Below, in pieces: positions 15,716 through 25,292 of a stretch of DNA of 64,000 nucleotides. The number at the start of each line of letters is the position of its first letter. Position 1 is the stretch's first letter. The DNA is from Pseudomonas sp. CAN1 (GTDB lineage: Bacteria > Pseudomonadota > Gammaproteobacteria > Pseudomonadales > Pseudomonadaceae): assembly GCF_030462585.1 (NCBI RefSeq), contig NZ_JASMRU010000005.1:205961-269960 (forward strand), in the 5' to 3' direction. The notes beneath the pieces were generated by a model. That model was not told the origin of the DNA, did no database searches, and saw only the letters and a list, made by a program, of their open reading frames with translations. A program made the translations under genes and the position numbers.

Positions 15716-18700
15716 TCAATGCCCCTTCTCGGTGGCTTCCTGTTCCTTGGACAGCTTGTCCTTGAACAGGGTACTGACCACCACATAGAACAGCGGTACC
15801 CAGAAGATCGCCAGGACGGTCGCGGTGACCATGCCGCCGATCACGCCGGTACCGATCGCATGCTGGCTGCCGGAGCCGGCGCCGGTGGAGATCGCCAGCG
15901 GTACCACGCCGAGGATGAACGCCAGGGAGGTCATGACGATCGGGCGCAGACGCATCCGGCAGGCCTCGATGGCCGCCTCGACGATGGGCTTGCCCTCTCG
16001 CTCGTGCAGCTCCTTGGCGAATTCCACGATGAGGATGGCGTTCTTCGCCGACAGGCCGATGGTCGTCAACAGACCCACCTGGAAGAACACGTCGTTGGAC
16101 AGCCCGCGCATGGACGTCGCCAGCAGCGCACCGATGACGCCCAGCGGCACCACCAGCATCACCGAGAACGGAATCGACCAGCTCTCGTACAGCGCCGCCA
16201 GGCAGAGGAATACCACGATCAGCGACAGCGCATAGAGCGCAGGAGCCTGCGAGCCGGACAGGCGTTCCTCGTAGGACAGACCGGTCCAGGAGTAGCCGAC
16301 GCCCTTGGGCAGTTGCTTGACGATGTCCTCGACCGCCGCCATGGCCTCACCGGTGGAGCGGCCCGGGGCCGGCTCACCGAGCACTTCCATGGCCGGCACG
16401 CCGTTGTAGCGCGCAAGCTTGGGCGAGCCGTAGCTCCACTCGCCGGTGGCGAAGGCGCTGAACGGCACCATCTCGCCGGCGCTGTTGCGCACGTACCACT
16501 TGTCCAGGTCTTCCGGGCTCATCCGCGCGTTTGGCCGGCCTTGCAGGTAGACCTTCTTCACCCGACCACGGTCGATGAAGTCGTTGACGTAGTTCGAACC
16601 CCAGGCGATCGACACGGTGGTGTTGATGTCCGCCAGCGAAACGCCCAGCGCGCTGGCCTTCTCGTCGTCGATCAGCAGCTTGTACTGCGGTTCGTCGTTC
16701 AGGCCGTTGGGACGCACGCGCTGCAGCATCGGGTTCTGCGCAGCCAGACCAAGGAACTGGTTGCGCGCCTGCATCAGCACTTCATGGCCGACGCCAGCCT
16801 GGTCCTGGAGGAAGATGTCGAAGCCCACGGCGTTACCCAGTTCGAGTACCGCCGGCGGGGCGAAGGCGAACACCATCGCGTCCTTGAAGCTGAAGAAATG
16901 CATCTGCGCGCGCTGGGCCAGCGCGAACACGCTGTTCTCCGCGCCCGGACGCTCTTCCCAGGGCTTGAGCATGATGAACGCCATGCCCGAGCTCTGGCCG
17001 CGGCCGGCGAAGTTGAAGCCGGTCACGGTGAACACCGAGGCCACCGAGCTGCTTTCCTTCTCCAGCAGGTACTCGCGCATGGAGTCCACCACCACCTGGG
17101 TGCGCTCGGCGGAAGAACCGGCCGGGGTCTGCACCTGGGCGAACAGCACGCCCTGGTCCTCGTCGGGGAGGAACGCGGTGGGGATGCGGGTGAACAGATA
17201 GACCATACCACCGAGGATCAGCACGTACATCAGCAGGTACGGCATGCGGTGCTTGAGGATCGAGGTGACGCCGCGCTCGTAGCCATGGGTGGTGGAGAGG
17301 AACACCCGGTTGAACCAGCCGAAGAAGCCGCGCTTGTGTTCGCCGTGGTCGCCCTTCTGGATGGGCTTGAGCATGGTGGCGCAGAGCGCCGGGGTCAGTA
17401 CCAGGGCCACCAGCACCGACAGGGCCATGGCCGAGACGATGGTGATGGAGAACTGGCGATAGATCACCCCGGTGGAGCCGCCGAAGAAGGCCATCGGCAG
17501 GAATACCGCCGAGAGCACCATGGCGATACCCACCAGCGCGCCCTGGATCTGGCCCATGGACTTGCGGGCGGCTTCCCTGGGCGACAGGCCTTCCTCGGCC
17601 ATCACCCGCTCGACGTTTTCCACCACGACGATGGCATCGTCCACCAATAGCCCGATCGCCAGCACCATGCCGAACATGGTCAGGGTGTTGATCGAGAAGC
17701 CGAAGGCGGCGAGCACGCCGAAGGTGCCCAGCAGCACCACCGGCACGGCGATCGTCGGGATCAGCGTGGCGCGGAAGTTCTGCAGGAACAGGTACATCAC
17801 CAGGAACACCAGCAGGATCGCTTCGCCCAGGGTCTTCACCACCTCATGGATGGAGGCGGAGACCACCGGGGTGGTGTCGTACGGGTAGACGATCTTCATG
17901 CCCTGCGGGAAGAACGGCTCCAGCGTGGCCAGGGTGGCGCGGATCGACTTGGCGGTATCCAGCGCGTTGGCGCCGGTGGCCAGCTTGATCGCGATGCCCG
18001 AGGCCGGCTTGCCGTTGAACTGGGCGTTGATGCTGTAGTCCTGGCCGCCCAGGGCGACGTCGGCGACATCCTTCAGGCGAACCTGGGAGCCGTCGGCGTT
18101 GACCTTGAGGAGGATTTCCTTGAACTGCTCGGCGCTCTGCAGGCGGGTCTTGCCGATGATCGTGGCGTTGAGCTGCTGCCCCTTGACCGCGGGCAGGCCG
18201 CCCAGCTGGCCGGAGGAGATCTGCACGTTCTGCGCCTGGATCGCCGTTTTCACGTCGCCCGGGGACATCTGGTAGCTGTTGAGCTTGGCCGGGTCGAGCC
18301 AGATGCGCATGGCGTACTGCGAACCAAACACCTGGAAGTCGCCCACGCCCGTGGTCCGCGACAGCGGGTCCTGGATGTTGGAGACGATGTAGTTCGACAG
18401 GTCTTCCTTGGTCATGCTGCCGTCGGTGGAGACGACGCCGACCACCATCAGGAAGTTCTTCACCGCCTTGGTCACGCGGATGCCCTGCTGCTGCACTTCC
18501 TGCGGCAGGAGCGGGGTGGCCAGCTGCAGCTTGTTCTGCACCTGGACCTGGGCGATGTCAGGGCTAGCGCCCTGGTCGAAGGTCACGGTGATGGTCATGC
18601 TGCCGTCGGAGTTGGACTCCGAGGAGATGTAGCGCAGATGGTCGAGACCGTTCATCTGCTGCTCGATCACCTGGACCACGGTGTCCTGCACCGTTTCGGC

Positions 18701-18859
18701 GGAGGCGCCCGGGTAGCTCACCTGGATGGCGATGGCCGGCGGCGCAATGGCCGGGTACTGGTTCACCGGCAACTTGAGGATCGACAGACCGCCCGCCAGC
18801 ATGATCACCAGGGCGATTACCCAGGCGAAGATGGGCCGGTCAATGAAAAACTTCGACAT
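15716..18859 (-). CDS. mexB: MexB, RND multidrug transporter
   Basis: Proton-driven inner-membrane pump of 1047 residues with broad drug specificity. It starts [20 protein letters not shown] and has the RND pattern of one helix, a large periplasmic loop, six helices, then the same again. The proton-relay pair Asp407-Asp408 is present ([18 protein letters not shown]), as is the Lys in [17 protein letters not shown] of the second half. The hydrophobic-amphiphilic-efflux signatures and length match MexB. It lies 15 bp after mexA on the same strand. Divergent mexR and its operators support MexB rather than another RND pump. Confidence 0.96.
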   Translation of the reverse strand: MSKFFIDRPIFAWVIALVIMLAGGLSILKLPVNQYPAIAPPAIAIQVSYPGASAETVQDTVVQVIEQQMNGLDHLRYISSESNSDGSMTITVTFDQGASPDIAQVQVQNKLQLATPLLPQEVQQQGIRVTKAVKNFLMVVGVVSTDGSMTKEDLSNYIVSNIQDPLSRTTGVGDFQVFGSQYAMRIWLDPAKLNSYQMSPGDVKTAIQAQNVQISSGQLGGLPAVKGQQLNATIIGKTRLQSAEQFKEILLKVNADGSQVRLKDVADVALGGQDYSINAQFNGKPASGIAIKLATGANALDTAKSIRATLATLEPFFPQGMKIVYPYDTTPVVSASIHEVVKTLGEAILLVFLVMYLFLQNFRATLIPTIAVPVVLLGTFGVLAAFGFSINTLTMFGMVLAIGLLVDDAIVVVENVERVMAEEGLSPREAARKSMGQIQGALVGIAMVLSAVFLPMAFFGGSTGVIYRQFSITIVSAMALSVLVALVLTPALCATMLKPIQKGDHGEHKRGFFGWFNRVFLSTTHGYERGVTSILKHRMPYLLMYVLILGGMVYLFTRIPTAFLPDEDQGVLFAQVQTPAGSSAERTQVVVDSMREYLLEKESSSVASVFTVTGFNFAGRGQSSGMAFIMLKPWEERPGAENSVFALAQRAQMHFFSFKDAMVFAFAPPAVLELGNAVGFDIFLQDQAGVGHEVLMQARNQFLGLAAQNPMLQRVRPNGLNDEPQYKLLIDDEKASALGVSLADINTTVSIAWGSNYVNDFIDRGRVKKVYLQGRPNARMSPEDLDKWYVRNSAGEMVPFSAFATGEWSYGSPKLARYNGVPAMEVLGEPAPGRSTGEAMAAVEDIVKQLPKGVGYSWTGLSYEERLSGSQAPALYALSLIVVFLCLAALYESWSIPFSVMLVVPLGVIGALLATSMRGLSNDVFFQVGLLTTIGLSAKNAILIVEFAKELHEREGKPIVEAAIEACRMRLRPIVMTSLAFILGVVPLAISTGAGSGSQHAIGTGVIGGMVTATVLAIFWVPLFYVVVSTLFKDKLSKEQEATEKGH

Positions 18860-18874
18860 TACGAATCCCCTTGA

Positions 18875-20032
18875 TTAACCCTGCTTGGCCGGTTGAGCGG
18901 CGGCGGGCTTGTCGGCGGCACCGGCGGTGGGTGCCACGTTCTTCGCGGGTACGGCCTTGGCCTGGGCGCCCGGCTGGACGTACTGCAGGCCTTCGGTGAT
19001 CAGGCGCTCGCCGGGCTTCAGGCCATCGCTGACCAGCCAGTAGGCGCCAACGGTGCGCTCGGTCTTGATGGTGCGCAGCTCGACCTTGTCCTCGGCGTTG
19101 AGCACCAGCGCCGTGGCCATGCCACGGAAGTCACGGGTGACGCCCTGTTGCGGCGCGAGGATGGCCTGCTTCTTGATGCCCTCTTCCAGCTGCGCATGGA
19201 CGAACATGCCCGGCAGCAGCTCCTTGTTCGGGTTGGGGAAGATGGCGCGCACGGTCACCGAGCCGGTGCCCTGGTCGACCGAGACCTCGGAGAACTCCAG
19301 CTTGCCCTCGATGGGGTATTCGGAACCGTCTTCCAGGTACAGCTTGACCTTGGCGGCGTTGTCGCCGGCCTTCTCCAGCTGGCCGGCAGCCAGCTCGCGA
19401 CGCAGGCGGATCAGCGCGGTGGAGGACTGGGTGACGTCGACGTAGATCGGGTCCAGCTGCTGCACGGTGGCCATGGCAGTGGTCTGGCCGTTCTGCACCA
19501 GGGCGCCTTCGGTCACGCTGGAGCGGCCGATGCGGCCGGAAATCGGCGAGTAGACCTTGGTGTAGCGCACGTTGATCTTGGCGCTGTCGGCCGTGGCCTT
19601 GGCCTGCAGGTAGGCGGCCTGGGCGTCGGCATACTGCTGCTTGCTCACCGCCTCGTCCTTCACCAGCTCCTTGTAGCGCTCGGCCTGCTGCTGGGTGGAC
19701 ACCAGGTTGGCCTGGGCACTCTGCAGGGTGGCGTCGTAGGTGGCCGGGTCGATCTGGTACAGCTGCTGGCCTTCCTTGACGTCGCTGCCTTCCTTGAACA
19801 GGCGCTTGAGGATGATGCCGTTCACCTGCGGGCGAACTTCGGCGATGCGATACGCAGTGGTGCGGCCGGGCAGTTCGGTGCTCAGGGTCACCTCCTGCGG
19901 CTGCAGGGTCACCACACCGACTTCAGGGATCTGCTTCTCCTGCGGGGCCTGGGCTTTGTCGCAGCCGGCAAGAGTGGCCATGGCGACGAGCAGGGCCGGG
20001 ACCAGGGCGCGCATGGCTGGCTTTCGTTGCAT
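18875..20032 (-). CDS. mexA: MexA, periplasmic adaptor lipoprotein of the efflux pump
   Basis: Adaptor that joins MexB to OprM. The 385-residue precursor has a lipoprotein signal (MRALVPALLVAMATLAGC; Cys near 24), a beta-barrel/lipoyl region (PGRTTAYRIAEVRPQVNG), an alpha-helical hairpin (about 100-170, TYDATLQSAQANLVSTQQQ), and the membrane-proximal domain ending in an Ala/Pro-rich tail. MQRKPAM at 20032 is the start I remember for PAO1; an in-frame start 22 codons upstream would bury the signal peptide and is rejected. First gene of the operon; 270 bp of regulatory DNA separates it from mexR. Confidence 0.96.
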   Translation of the reverse strand: MQRKPAMRALVPALLVAMATLAGCDKAQAPQEKQIPEVGVVTLQPQEVTLSTELPGRTTAYRIAEVRPQVNGIILKRLFKEGSDVKEGQQLYQIDPATYDATLQSAQANLVSTQQQAERYKELVKDEAVSKQQYADAQAAYLQAKATADSAKINVRYTKVYSPISGRIGRSSVTEGALVQNGQTTAMATVQQLDPIYVDVTQSSTALIRLRRELAAGQLEKAGDNAAKVKLYLEDGSEYPIEGKLEFSEVSVDQGTGSVTVRAIFPNPNKELLPGMFVHAQLEEGIKKQAILAPQQGVTRDFRGMATALVLNAEDKVELRTIKTERTVGAYWLVSDGLKPGERLITEGLQYVQPGAQAKAVPAKNVAPTAGAADKPAAAQPAKQG

Positions 20033-20096
20033 ATCGTTGTCCTCGTGAGCAAAGCATCCGGTTTGGCTGTGGGCTTGCCGGTCCGGAAAAGCTGGC

Positions 20097-20130
20097 AAAA
20101 ATACTTACATTCAGCTGTGTTTGTAAACGT
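20097..20130 (-). promoter_or_regulatory. NalD/TtgR-type operator and proximal mexA promoter
   Basis: On the minus strand 20128-20101 reads GTTTACAAACA then GCTGAATGTAAGTAT. This closely resembles the TtgR operator of P. putida and the corresponding PAO1 segment (TTTACAAAC...GAATGTAAGTAT), where NalD represses the proximal mexA promoter. TTTACA as -35 and TATTTT 18 bp later as -10 would place a transcript start about 55-60 bp before mexA. Seen: the sequence; the regulator is inferred from homology and is not in this window. Confidence 0.6.
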
Positions 20131-20222
20131 CCGAAAGCCCTGAGGGAAAACTACTGAAACGTTTTAGCCAGAGGCCGATATCGCAGTAGGTTTCCCGCAA
20201 GGCAGTCGCATGGACGAACAAA

Positions 20223-20237
20223 GTTGATAACATCAAC
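20223..20237. promoter_or_regulatory. MexR operator site, mexA-proximal
   Basis: Perfect inverted repeat GTTGATAACATCAAC. The MexR operator described in P. aeruginosa is GTTGA-N5-TCAAC; this matches exactly. It is one of two sites in the mexA-mexR intergenic region and would repress both the distal mexA promoter and mexR. Confidence 0.85.
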
Positions 20238-20254
20238 TAAAATACGAAAAAATG

Positions 20255-20269
20255 GTTGATCCGATCAAC
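20255..20269. promoter_or_regulatory. MexR operator site, mexR-proximal
   Basis: Perfect inverted repeat GTTGATCCGATCAAC, extended by one more pair (G at 20254, C at 20270). It matches GTTGA-N5-TCAAC. Its centre is 32 bp from that of the other site, about three helical turns, so two MexR dimers would sit on the same face. It ends 33 bp before the mexR ATG. Confidence 0.85.
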
Positions 20270-20302
20270 CTGATTTACACAAGGTTTACCGTGACCGAGC
20301 CG

Positions 20303-20737
20303 ATGACCCACAGCGTGAATCCCGACCTGCCACAAGCCCTGATGAAGGTCCTCGAGCACCTGCGCGAGACCCTTCAGGACGAACTGTGCGCCGAGGGCAT
20401 TGACCTCACGCCACCCGACATCCGCCTGCTCGAACTGATCGGCGCCGATGCAGGGCAGAGCTTGCAGAGCCTCGGTCGGCGGATGTGCCGCGACAAGGCG
20501 CTGGTGACCCGCAAGATTCGCGAGATGGAGACTCTGGGCCTGGTCCGCCGCGAGCGCAATCCGATCGATCAACGCAGCTTCCAGCTGTTCCTCACCGACG
20601 CCGGCAAGCGCATCGACGAGCGTACCCAGGCCATACTCGCACGAACCCATGACAGTCTTTTCGCACCCCTGGACGACGGCGAGCAGCGTACTCTCACCCG
20701 CCTCCTGCGGCAGTGCCTACAGGGCCACGAAGACTGA
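20303..20737 (+). CDS. mexR: MexR, MarR-family repressor of mexAB-oprM
   Basis: Redox-responsive repressor of 144 residues. It has the MarR winged helix: the recognition part [20 protein letters not shown] and the wing [20 protein letters not shown] are very close to PAO1 MexR. The single Cys in RRMCRDK corresponds to the conserved cysteine of the DNA-binding domain; a second Cys (QDELCAEG) lies near the position of Cys30 of PAO1, and one near the end (RQCLQG). The ATG at 20303 matches the PAO1 start; a GTG at 20291 has a better ribosome site (AAGG) and would add four residues. Divergent from mexA over two operators. Confidence 0.93.
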   Translation: MTHSVNPDLPQALMKVLEHLRETLQDELCAEGIDLTPPDIRLLELIGADAGQSLQSLGRRMCRDKALVTRKIREMETLGLVRRERNPIDQRSFQLFLTDAGKRIDERTQAILARTHDSLFAPLDDGEQRTLTRLLRQCLQGHED

Positions 20738-20746
20738 CCGCACAAA

Positions 20747-20776
20747 CGAAAACGCCGGCATTCGCCGGCGTTTTCG
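20747..20776. terminator. Bidirectional terminator between mexR and the YceI gene
   Basis: Perfect 13-bp stem CGAAAACGCCGGC (20747-20759) / GCCGGCGTTTTCG (20764-20776), loop ATTC, with A-run and T-run built into the stem. It sits between convergent stops and serves both. Confidence 0.93.
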
Positions 20777-20788
20777 CATTCCTGCGTC

Positions 20789-21364
20789 TTACTGACGCAC
20801 CCCTTCGACCGACAGGGTCAGCTCGACTTCCTGGGAAGCCGGGCCGAGGTCGCGCTGGATGTTGAAGTCCTTCAGCTTGAGGGTGGTGGTGCCGAGGAAG
20901 CCGGCACGGTAGCCGCCCCACGGGTCATCGCCCTGGCCGACCAGTTCAGCCTTGAGGGTGACCGGCTTGGTCACGCCATTGAGGGTCAGGTTGCCGGTGA
21001 TTTCGGCATTCTTGCCGTCGGCTTTCACAGCGGTGGACTCAAAGGTCGCGGTCGGGTTCTTCGAGACGTTGAGGAAGTCCGCGCTGCGCAGGTGCTTGTC
21101 ACGCTCGGCGTGGTTGGAGTTCACGCTGTTGGTGTTGATGGTCACCTTGACCTTGTCGGCGGACGGATTCTTTTCGTCGAAGGTGAAGGCACCGTCGAAG
21201 TCGTCGAAGCGGCCGTACAGCCAGCTGTAGCCCAGGTGCTTGATGCGGAATTCGATGAAGGCGTGCTGGCCTTCCTTGTCGATCTTGTAGTCGGCGGCCA
21301 TGGCCTGGCCAGCAGAGAACAGGGCGGTACCCAGCGTCAGAGCGGCGAACGTCTTCTTCAGCAT
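20789..21364 (-). CDS. YceI-family periplasmic protein (PA0423-like)
   Basis: A 191-residue secreted protein of the YceI lipid-binding family (an isoprenoid-binding lipocalin-like barrel in characterised members). A signal peptide is clear ([23 protein letters not shown]). The mature part has the family pattern: [19 protein letters not shown], then [33 protein letters not shown] and [12 protein letters not shown]. The start at 21364 is set by the signal peptide. The PAO1 homologue PA0423 has been named PasP as a secreted protease, a claim the fold does not explain. It follows a cytochrome b561 gene by 28 bp, a common pairing that hints at a shared quinone or redox role. Confidence 0.92.
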   Translation of the reverse strand: MLKKTFAALTLGTALFSAGQAMAADYKIDKEGQHAFIEFRIKHLGYSWLYGRFDDFDGAFTFDEKNPSADKVKVTINTNSVNSNHAERDKHLRSADFLNVSKNPTATFESTAVKADGKNAEITGNLTLNGVTKPVTLKAELVGQGDDPWGGYRAGFLGTTTLKLKDFNIQRDLGPASQEVELTLSVEGVRQ

Positions 21365-21392
21365 TGAAGCAATCTCCCTTTGGGGTGAGGTG

Positions 21393-21947
21393 TTATTTCG
21401 CGGCACGACCGAGCATGCGGACCAGGGTCTCGTCACGGTCGAGGAAATGGTGTTTGAGCGCCGCCAGGGCGTGCAGCACGGCCAGCACCACCAGGGTCCA
21501 GGCCAGGTACAGGTGGATCACGCCGGCGATGTCGGCCTGGTCGGTGATGCCGCTCAGGGTGGCGGGCACGTTGAACCAGCCGAACACGCTGATGGGTTTG
21601 CCTTCAGCGGTGGAGATCAGGTAGCCGGCGATGATCACCGCGAACAGCAGGCCATACAGCGCCAGGTGGCCGAGTTTGGTAGCCAGGCGAGTGAGGTTGC
21701 CGTGGTTGGCCGGAGTCGGCGGCGCCGGGCTGATGAAGCGCCAAAGCACGCGCACGATCAGCGCGATGGCCAGGAGGATGCCGATGCTCTTGTGGATTTC
21801 CGGGGCGCGGTGGTACCAGGTGTCGTAGTAGTCCAGCTCGCGCATCCACAGACCCAGGCCGAACAGGCCGAAGATCACCAGCGCACTGCCCCAGTGCATG
21901 AACAGGCTGACCAGTCCGTAGCGAGCGGGGGAATTACGCCATTGCAT
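21393..21947 (-). CDS. Cytochrome b561
   Basis: A 184-residue four-helix membrane cytochrome of the bacterial b561 type. Four hydrophobic segments are visible, with the haem-ligand histidines expected in [19 protein letters not shown] (helix 1), [18 protein letters not shown] (helix 2) and [19 protein letters not shown] (helix 4). Such proteins move electrons between quinol and acceptors such as superoxide. It is upstream of and on the same strand as the YceI gene, which suggests one transcript. The gene order matches PAO1 PA0422-PA0423. Confidence 0.93.
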   Translation of the reverse strand: MQWRNSPARYGLVSLFMHWGSALVIFGLFGLGLWMRELDYYDTWYHRAPEIHKSIGILLAIALIVRVLWRFISPAPPTPANHGNLTRLATKLGHLALYGLLFAVIIAGYLISTAEGKPISVFGWFNVPATLSGITDQADIAGVIHLYLAWTLVVLAVLHALAALKHHFLDRDETLVRMLGRAAK

Positions 21948-22076
21948 CGATCGACATCCTTGAAAACGGGAATTAAAGACTAGCGATTAATCCATCGAAT
22001 AAAAGCAGAAAAACCTGCTTTGAAACATCGACTGACAAGATAGGTTTCGACCTGAAACGCCCGTTCCAGAGCCAGA

Positions 22077-22110
22077 AACGACAATGCCGGCTTTCGCCGG
22101 CATTGTCGTT
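22077..22110 (-). terminator. Long-stem terminator after the amine oxidase gene
   Basis: Perfect 15-bp stem AACGACAATGCCGGC (22077-22091) / GCCGGCATTGTCGTT (22096-22110), loop TTTC. It lies 14 bp beyond the amine oxidase stop. On the minus strand the stem is followed by TCTGGC, so the U-tract is short, but the stem itself is long. Confidence 0.75.
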
Positions 22111-22123
22111 GATATCGCTCAGG

Positions 22124-23611
22124 TCAGAACGGCAGCCAGGACATGATGCCCTTCTTCTCGCCCTTCTCATCCGCCTTGTCGCTGGCGGCCGGCTTGCTCT
22201 CGGCGACCATGGCCTTGCCTTCGAGCACCGGCGTCTTGCCGGCGTACAGGTCGCGGACCTGGCTGGCGGCGCGCTTGCCGCTGCGCAGGGCGCCTTCGAT
22301 GGTGCCCGGATAGAGCGCATCGGTGTGCTCGCCGGCGAAGGCCACGCGGGACACCGGGGTCTCCCAGACGCGCCAGAAGCGGCTGATCTGCCCCGGGCCG
22401 TAGGCCAGGTAGGAACCGCCGGTACCGACGTCGGTGCTGTAGCGACGCATTTCATAGCCGTCGTAGGCGCCGCGCATCTTCGGGTAGTACTTGTTCATGC
22501 GGATCAGCACCTGCTCCGAGAGCTGGCGGTCACCGAAGGCCTGCATCACGCGGGCGTTGTCGCCGGACAGGTTGATCAGCACGTTGACGCCGCCCTTGGT
22601 CGCGGGCTCGACCCAGATCATGCCCAGGCCCTGATCGCTGTAGATCTCGCCGGAGAGGCGCGACTTGTCGTCCCACACCGGACGCTTGAACTTCATCAGG
22701 ATCTGGTCGCGCCAGCCGTAGTTGGTGCCCTTGAGCGCAGCCTGCTGCTTCTCGTTCAGGCTCGGGGTCAGGGTGATGCTGCCCAGCGCGCGCAGCGGCA
22801 CGGCCAGCACCAGATAGTCGGCGGTGTAGCCGGTAGCGCCGACCTTGACGGTCACGCCGTCCTTGTCCTGGTTGATCGCAGTGACCTTGGCGTTGGTCTT
22901 GATGGTCTTGATCTGCTTGACGAAGGCCTGGGCCAGAACCTGGCTGCCACCGGGCAGGCGCGCGGCGCGCAGGTCACGGTCGTCGACGCCACGGTACACA
23001 CGGCCCTGCTGGGCGAGGTAGAGCAGCGACAGGCGCGACGGCTCGTCGTAGTGCGAGCGGATGCGCTGGTTGACCAGCAGGCGCGCGGTCGGCGACAGGT
23101 TCAGCTTGTCCAGCCAGCGCGCGGCGGTGAGCTGGTCGAGGGCGAACAGGGTCTTGTTCGCCAGCGGGTTCAGCGGGTCGTCGATGGAAGCGGACAGCTC
23201 GTTCAGCGACTTCTCGAAGCGCTCCAGGTCAGCGGCGACCGCGGGCATCTTGGTCTTCAGGTCGGCGCTGGTGTAGTAGAGGCCGTCGATCAGGTAGCTC
23301 GGGGTGCGGACGAATTCCGGTGCCGGCACCGAATTCACCTTCAGGGTATCCAGGTAGCCGTTGAGGGTCGGCTGGACTTTCTTGTTGCCGATCCACTCGC
23401 TGGTGGCCAGGCCCGAACGGCCGCCCACCTGCGGCTTGGCTTCCAGCAGGGTGACCTGCCAGCCCGCCTGCTGCAGCTCGTAGGCCGCGGAGAGGCCGGC
23501 GAGTCCGCCACCGACCACGATGGCGGTCGGCTGTTTGTCCTTGCCCAGCGCCACTACGCTGAACACCCCCAGAGCAAGCAGCGCGGCAGCGCGCAGCCAT
23601 CCCATTTTCAT
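22124..23611 (-). CDS. FAD-dependent flavin monoamine oxidase, exported (PA0421-like)
   Basis: A 495-residue flavoprotein amine oxidase. After an N-terminal hydrophobic signal (WLRAAALLALGVFSVVAL) comes the FAD-binding dinucleotide fold AIVVGGGLAGLSAAYELQQ (about 28-46) and the GG-doublet region KPQVGGRSG. The C-terminal FAD motif (VAFAGEHTDALYPGTIEGAL, about 430-449) is intact. The substrate is not evident. The start was placed at the methionine before the signal peptide (MKMGW); a second ATG two codons on is equally possible. Transcribed away from bioA with a perfect palindrome between them. Confidence 0.88.
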   Translation of the reverse strand: MKMGWLRAAALLALGVFSVVALGKDKQPTAIVVGGGLAGLSAAYELQQAGWQVTLLEAKPQVGGRSGLATSEWIGNKKVQPTLNGYLDTLKVNSVPAPEFVRTPSYLIDGLYYTSADLKTKMPAVAADLERFEKSLNELSASIDDPLNPLANKTLFALDQLTAARWLDKLNLSPTARLLVNQRIRSHYDEPSRLSLLYLAQQGRVYRGVDDRDLRAARLPGGSQVLAQAFVKQIKTIKTNAKVTAINQDKDGVTVKVGATGYTADYLVLAVPLRALGSITLTPSLNEKQQAALKGTNYGWRDQILMKFKRPVWDDKSRLSGEIYSDQGLGMIWVEPATKGGVNVLINLSGDNARVMQAFGDRQLSEQVLIRMNKYYPKMRGAYDGYEMRRYSTDVGTGGSYLAYGPGQISRFWRVWETPVSRVAFAGEHTDALYPGTIEGALRSGKRAASQVRDLYAGKTPVLEGKAMVAESKPAASDKADEKGEKKGIMSWLPF

Positions 23612-23691
23612 CGCCAGACTTCCCCGAATTGGTGCAAAGGCGCGAAGCATACGTGAGCGCCTGAAAGCCGAATAGCCGTGTTGGTCGGCAA

Positions 23692-23711
23692 CCTACGACA
23701 TGTGTCGTAGG
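23692..23711. promoter_or_regulatory. Perfect palindrome between amine oxidase and bioA
   Basis: CCTACGACA-TG-TGTCGTAGG: two 9-bp arms, no mismatch, in the 192-bp divergent intergenic region, 93 bp before bioA. It has no T-run and sits between divergent genes, so an operator is more likely than a terminator. The protein that would bind it is unknown. Confidence 0.45.
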
Positions 23712-23803
23712 ACGTGTCCTTGTTCATCTCAGGTGCATTGCATAGGCTTGCGCAACCCGCGCCAGTCGCCCCCAGAACCCCCGCCAGATAGAAGGAGCAG
23801 CCC

Positions 23804-25207
23804 ATGGGCCTGAATGCCGAGTGGATGCAGCGTGATCTCCAGGTGCTGTGGCACCCCTGCACCCAGATGAAAGACCACGAACGCCTGCCGGTAATCCCGA
23901 TCCGTCGCGGCGAGGGCATCTGGCTGGAGGACTTCGAAGGCAAGCGCTACCTGGACGCCGTCAGCTCCTGGTGGGTCAACGTCTTCGGCCACGCCAATCC
24001 GCGCATCAACCAGCGCATCAAGGACCAGGTGGACCAGCTGGAGCACGTGATCCTCGCCGGCTTCAGCCACCAGCCGGTGATCGAGCTGTCCGAGCGCCTG
24101 CTGCGCCTGGCGCCGGCCGGTTTCTCGCGGGTTTTCTATGCCGACAGCGGCTCGGCCGGCATCGAAGTGGCGCTGAAGATGAGCTACCACTACTGGCACA
24201 ACCTCGGCCAGCCGGAGAAGAAGCGCTTCATCACCCTGACCAACAGCTACCACGGCGAAACCGTGGCGGCGATGTCGGTGGGCGACGTGGCGCTGTTCAC
24301 CGAGACCTACAAGTCGCTGCTGATGGACACCATCAAGGTGCCGACTCCCGACTGCTACCTGCGCCCCGAAGGCGTGAGCTGGGAAGAACACTCACGGACG
24401 ATGTTCGCGGCCATGGAGCAGGCGCTGGAACAGCACCACAAGGAAGTCGCGGCGGTGATCGTCGAGCCGCTGGTGCAGGGCGCCGGCGGCATGCGCATGT
24501 ACCACCCGGTCTACCTCAAGCTGCTGCGCGAAGCCTGCGACCGCTACGGCGTACACCTGATCCACGACGAGATCGCCGTGGGCTTCGGCCGCACCGGCAC
24601 CATGTTCGCCTGCGAACAGGCCGGCATCACCCCGGATTTCCTGGTGCTGTCCAAGGCGCTGACCGGCGGCTACCTGGCGATGAGCGCGGTGCTCACCACC
24701 GACAAGGTCTACCAGGCCTTCTACGACGACTACGCCACCCTGCGCGCCTTCCTCCATTCGCACACCTACACCGGCAACCCACTGGCCTGCGCCGCCGCCC
24801 TGGCAACCCTGGACATCTTCGAGCAGGACAACGTCATCGAAGCCAACAAGGCCCTGGCGGCACGCATGGCCAGCGCCACCGCGCACCTGGCCGACCACCC
24901 GCACGTCTCGGAAATCCGCCAGACCGGCATGATCCTCGCCATCGAGATGGTCCAGGACAAGGCCACGAAAGCCGCCTACCCCTGGCAGGAACGCCGCGGC
25001 CTGAAGGTCTTCCAGCACGGCCTGGAGCGCGGCGCGCTGCTGCGCCCGCTGGGCAGCGTGGTGTACTTCCTGCCGCCGTACATCATCACCCCGGAGCAGA
25101 TCGACTTCCTCGCCGAGGTCGCCAGCGAAGGCATCGACATCGCCACCCGCGACAGCGTCAGCGTGGCGGTCAGCGAGCGCTTCCCCGAGCATCGCGATCC
25201 GGGCTGA
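23804..25207 (+). CDS. bioA: BioA, adenosylmethionine-8-amino-7-oxononanoate aminotransferase
   Basis: PLP enzyme of biotin synthesis that uses SAM as amino donor to make 7,8-diaminopelargonate. The 467 residues show the class-III aminotransferase layout: WWVNVFGHANPRIN near 55, the phosphate-binding YADSGSAGIEVALKMSYHYW near 110, HDEIAVGFGRTGTMFA with the catalytic Asp near 253, and the PLP lysine in VLSKALTGGYLAMSAV near 285. AAGGAG precedes the ATG. It is unlinked to bioBFCD here, as in PAO1 (PA0420). Followed by a repeat and rsmE. Confidence 0.94.
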   Translation: MGLNAEWMQRDLQVLWHPCTQMKDHERLPVIPIRRGEGIWLEDFEGKRYLDAVSSWWVNVFGHANPRINQRIKDQVDQLEHVILAGFSHQPVIELSERLLRLAPAGFSRVFYADSGSAGIEVALKMSYHYWHNLGQPEKKRFITLTNSYHGETVAAMSVGDVALFTETYKSLLMDTIKVPTPDCYLRPEGVSWEEHSRTMFAAMEQALEQHHKEVAAVIVEPLVQGAGGMRMYHPVYLKLLREACDRYGVHLIHDEIAVGFGRTGTMFACEQAGITPDFLVLSKALTGGYLAMSAVLTTDKVYQAFYDDYATLRAFLHSHTYTGNPLACAAALATLDIFEQDNVIEANKALAARMASATAHLADHPHVSEIRQTGMILAIEMVQDKATKAAYPWQERRGLKVFQHGLERGALLRPLGSVVYFLPPYIITPEQIDFLAEVASEGIDIATRDSVSVAVSERFPEHRDPG

Positions 25208-25210
25208 CAG

Positions 25211-25286
25211 CGGCGGCAGGCTTCAGGCTGAAGGCGGCAGGCGATACACTAGTCCGCCTGTAGCCTTCAGCCTGCCGCCTGTAGCC
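25211..25286. repeat. Imperfect inverted repeat of the CAGGCTTCAGGC family
   Basis: The 85 bp between bioA and rsmE are almost entirely this element. CAGGCTGAAGGCGGCAGG (25224-25241) pairs with CCTGTAGCCTTCAGCCTG (25257-25274) at 16 of 18 positions. The related words GGCTTCAGG and CCTGCAGCC reappear inside the 5' end of hemW at 63461-63531. It ends only 6 bp before the rsmE ATG. Confidence 0.75.
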
Positions 25287-25292
25287 AAAAAA

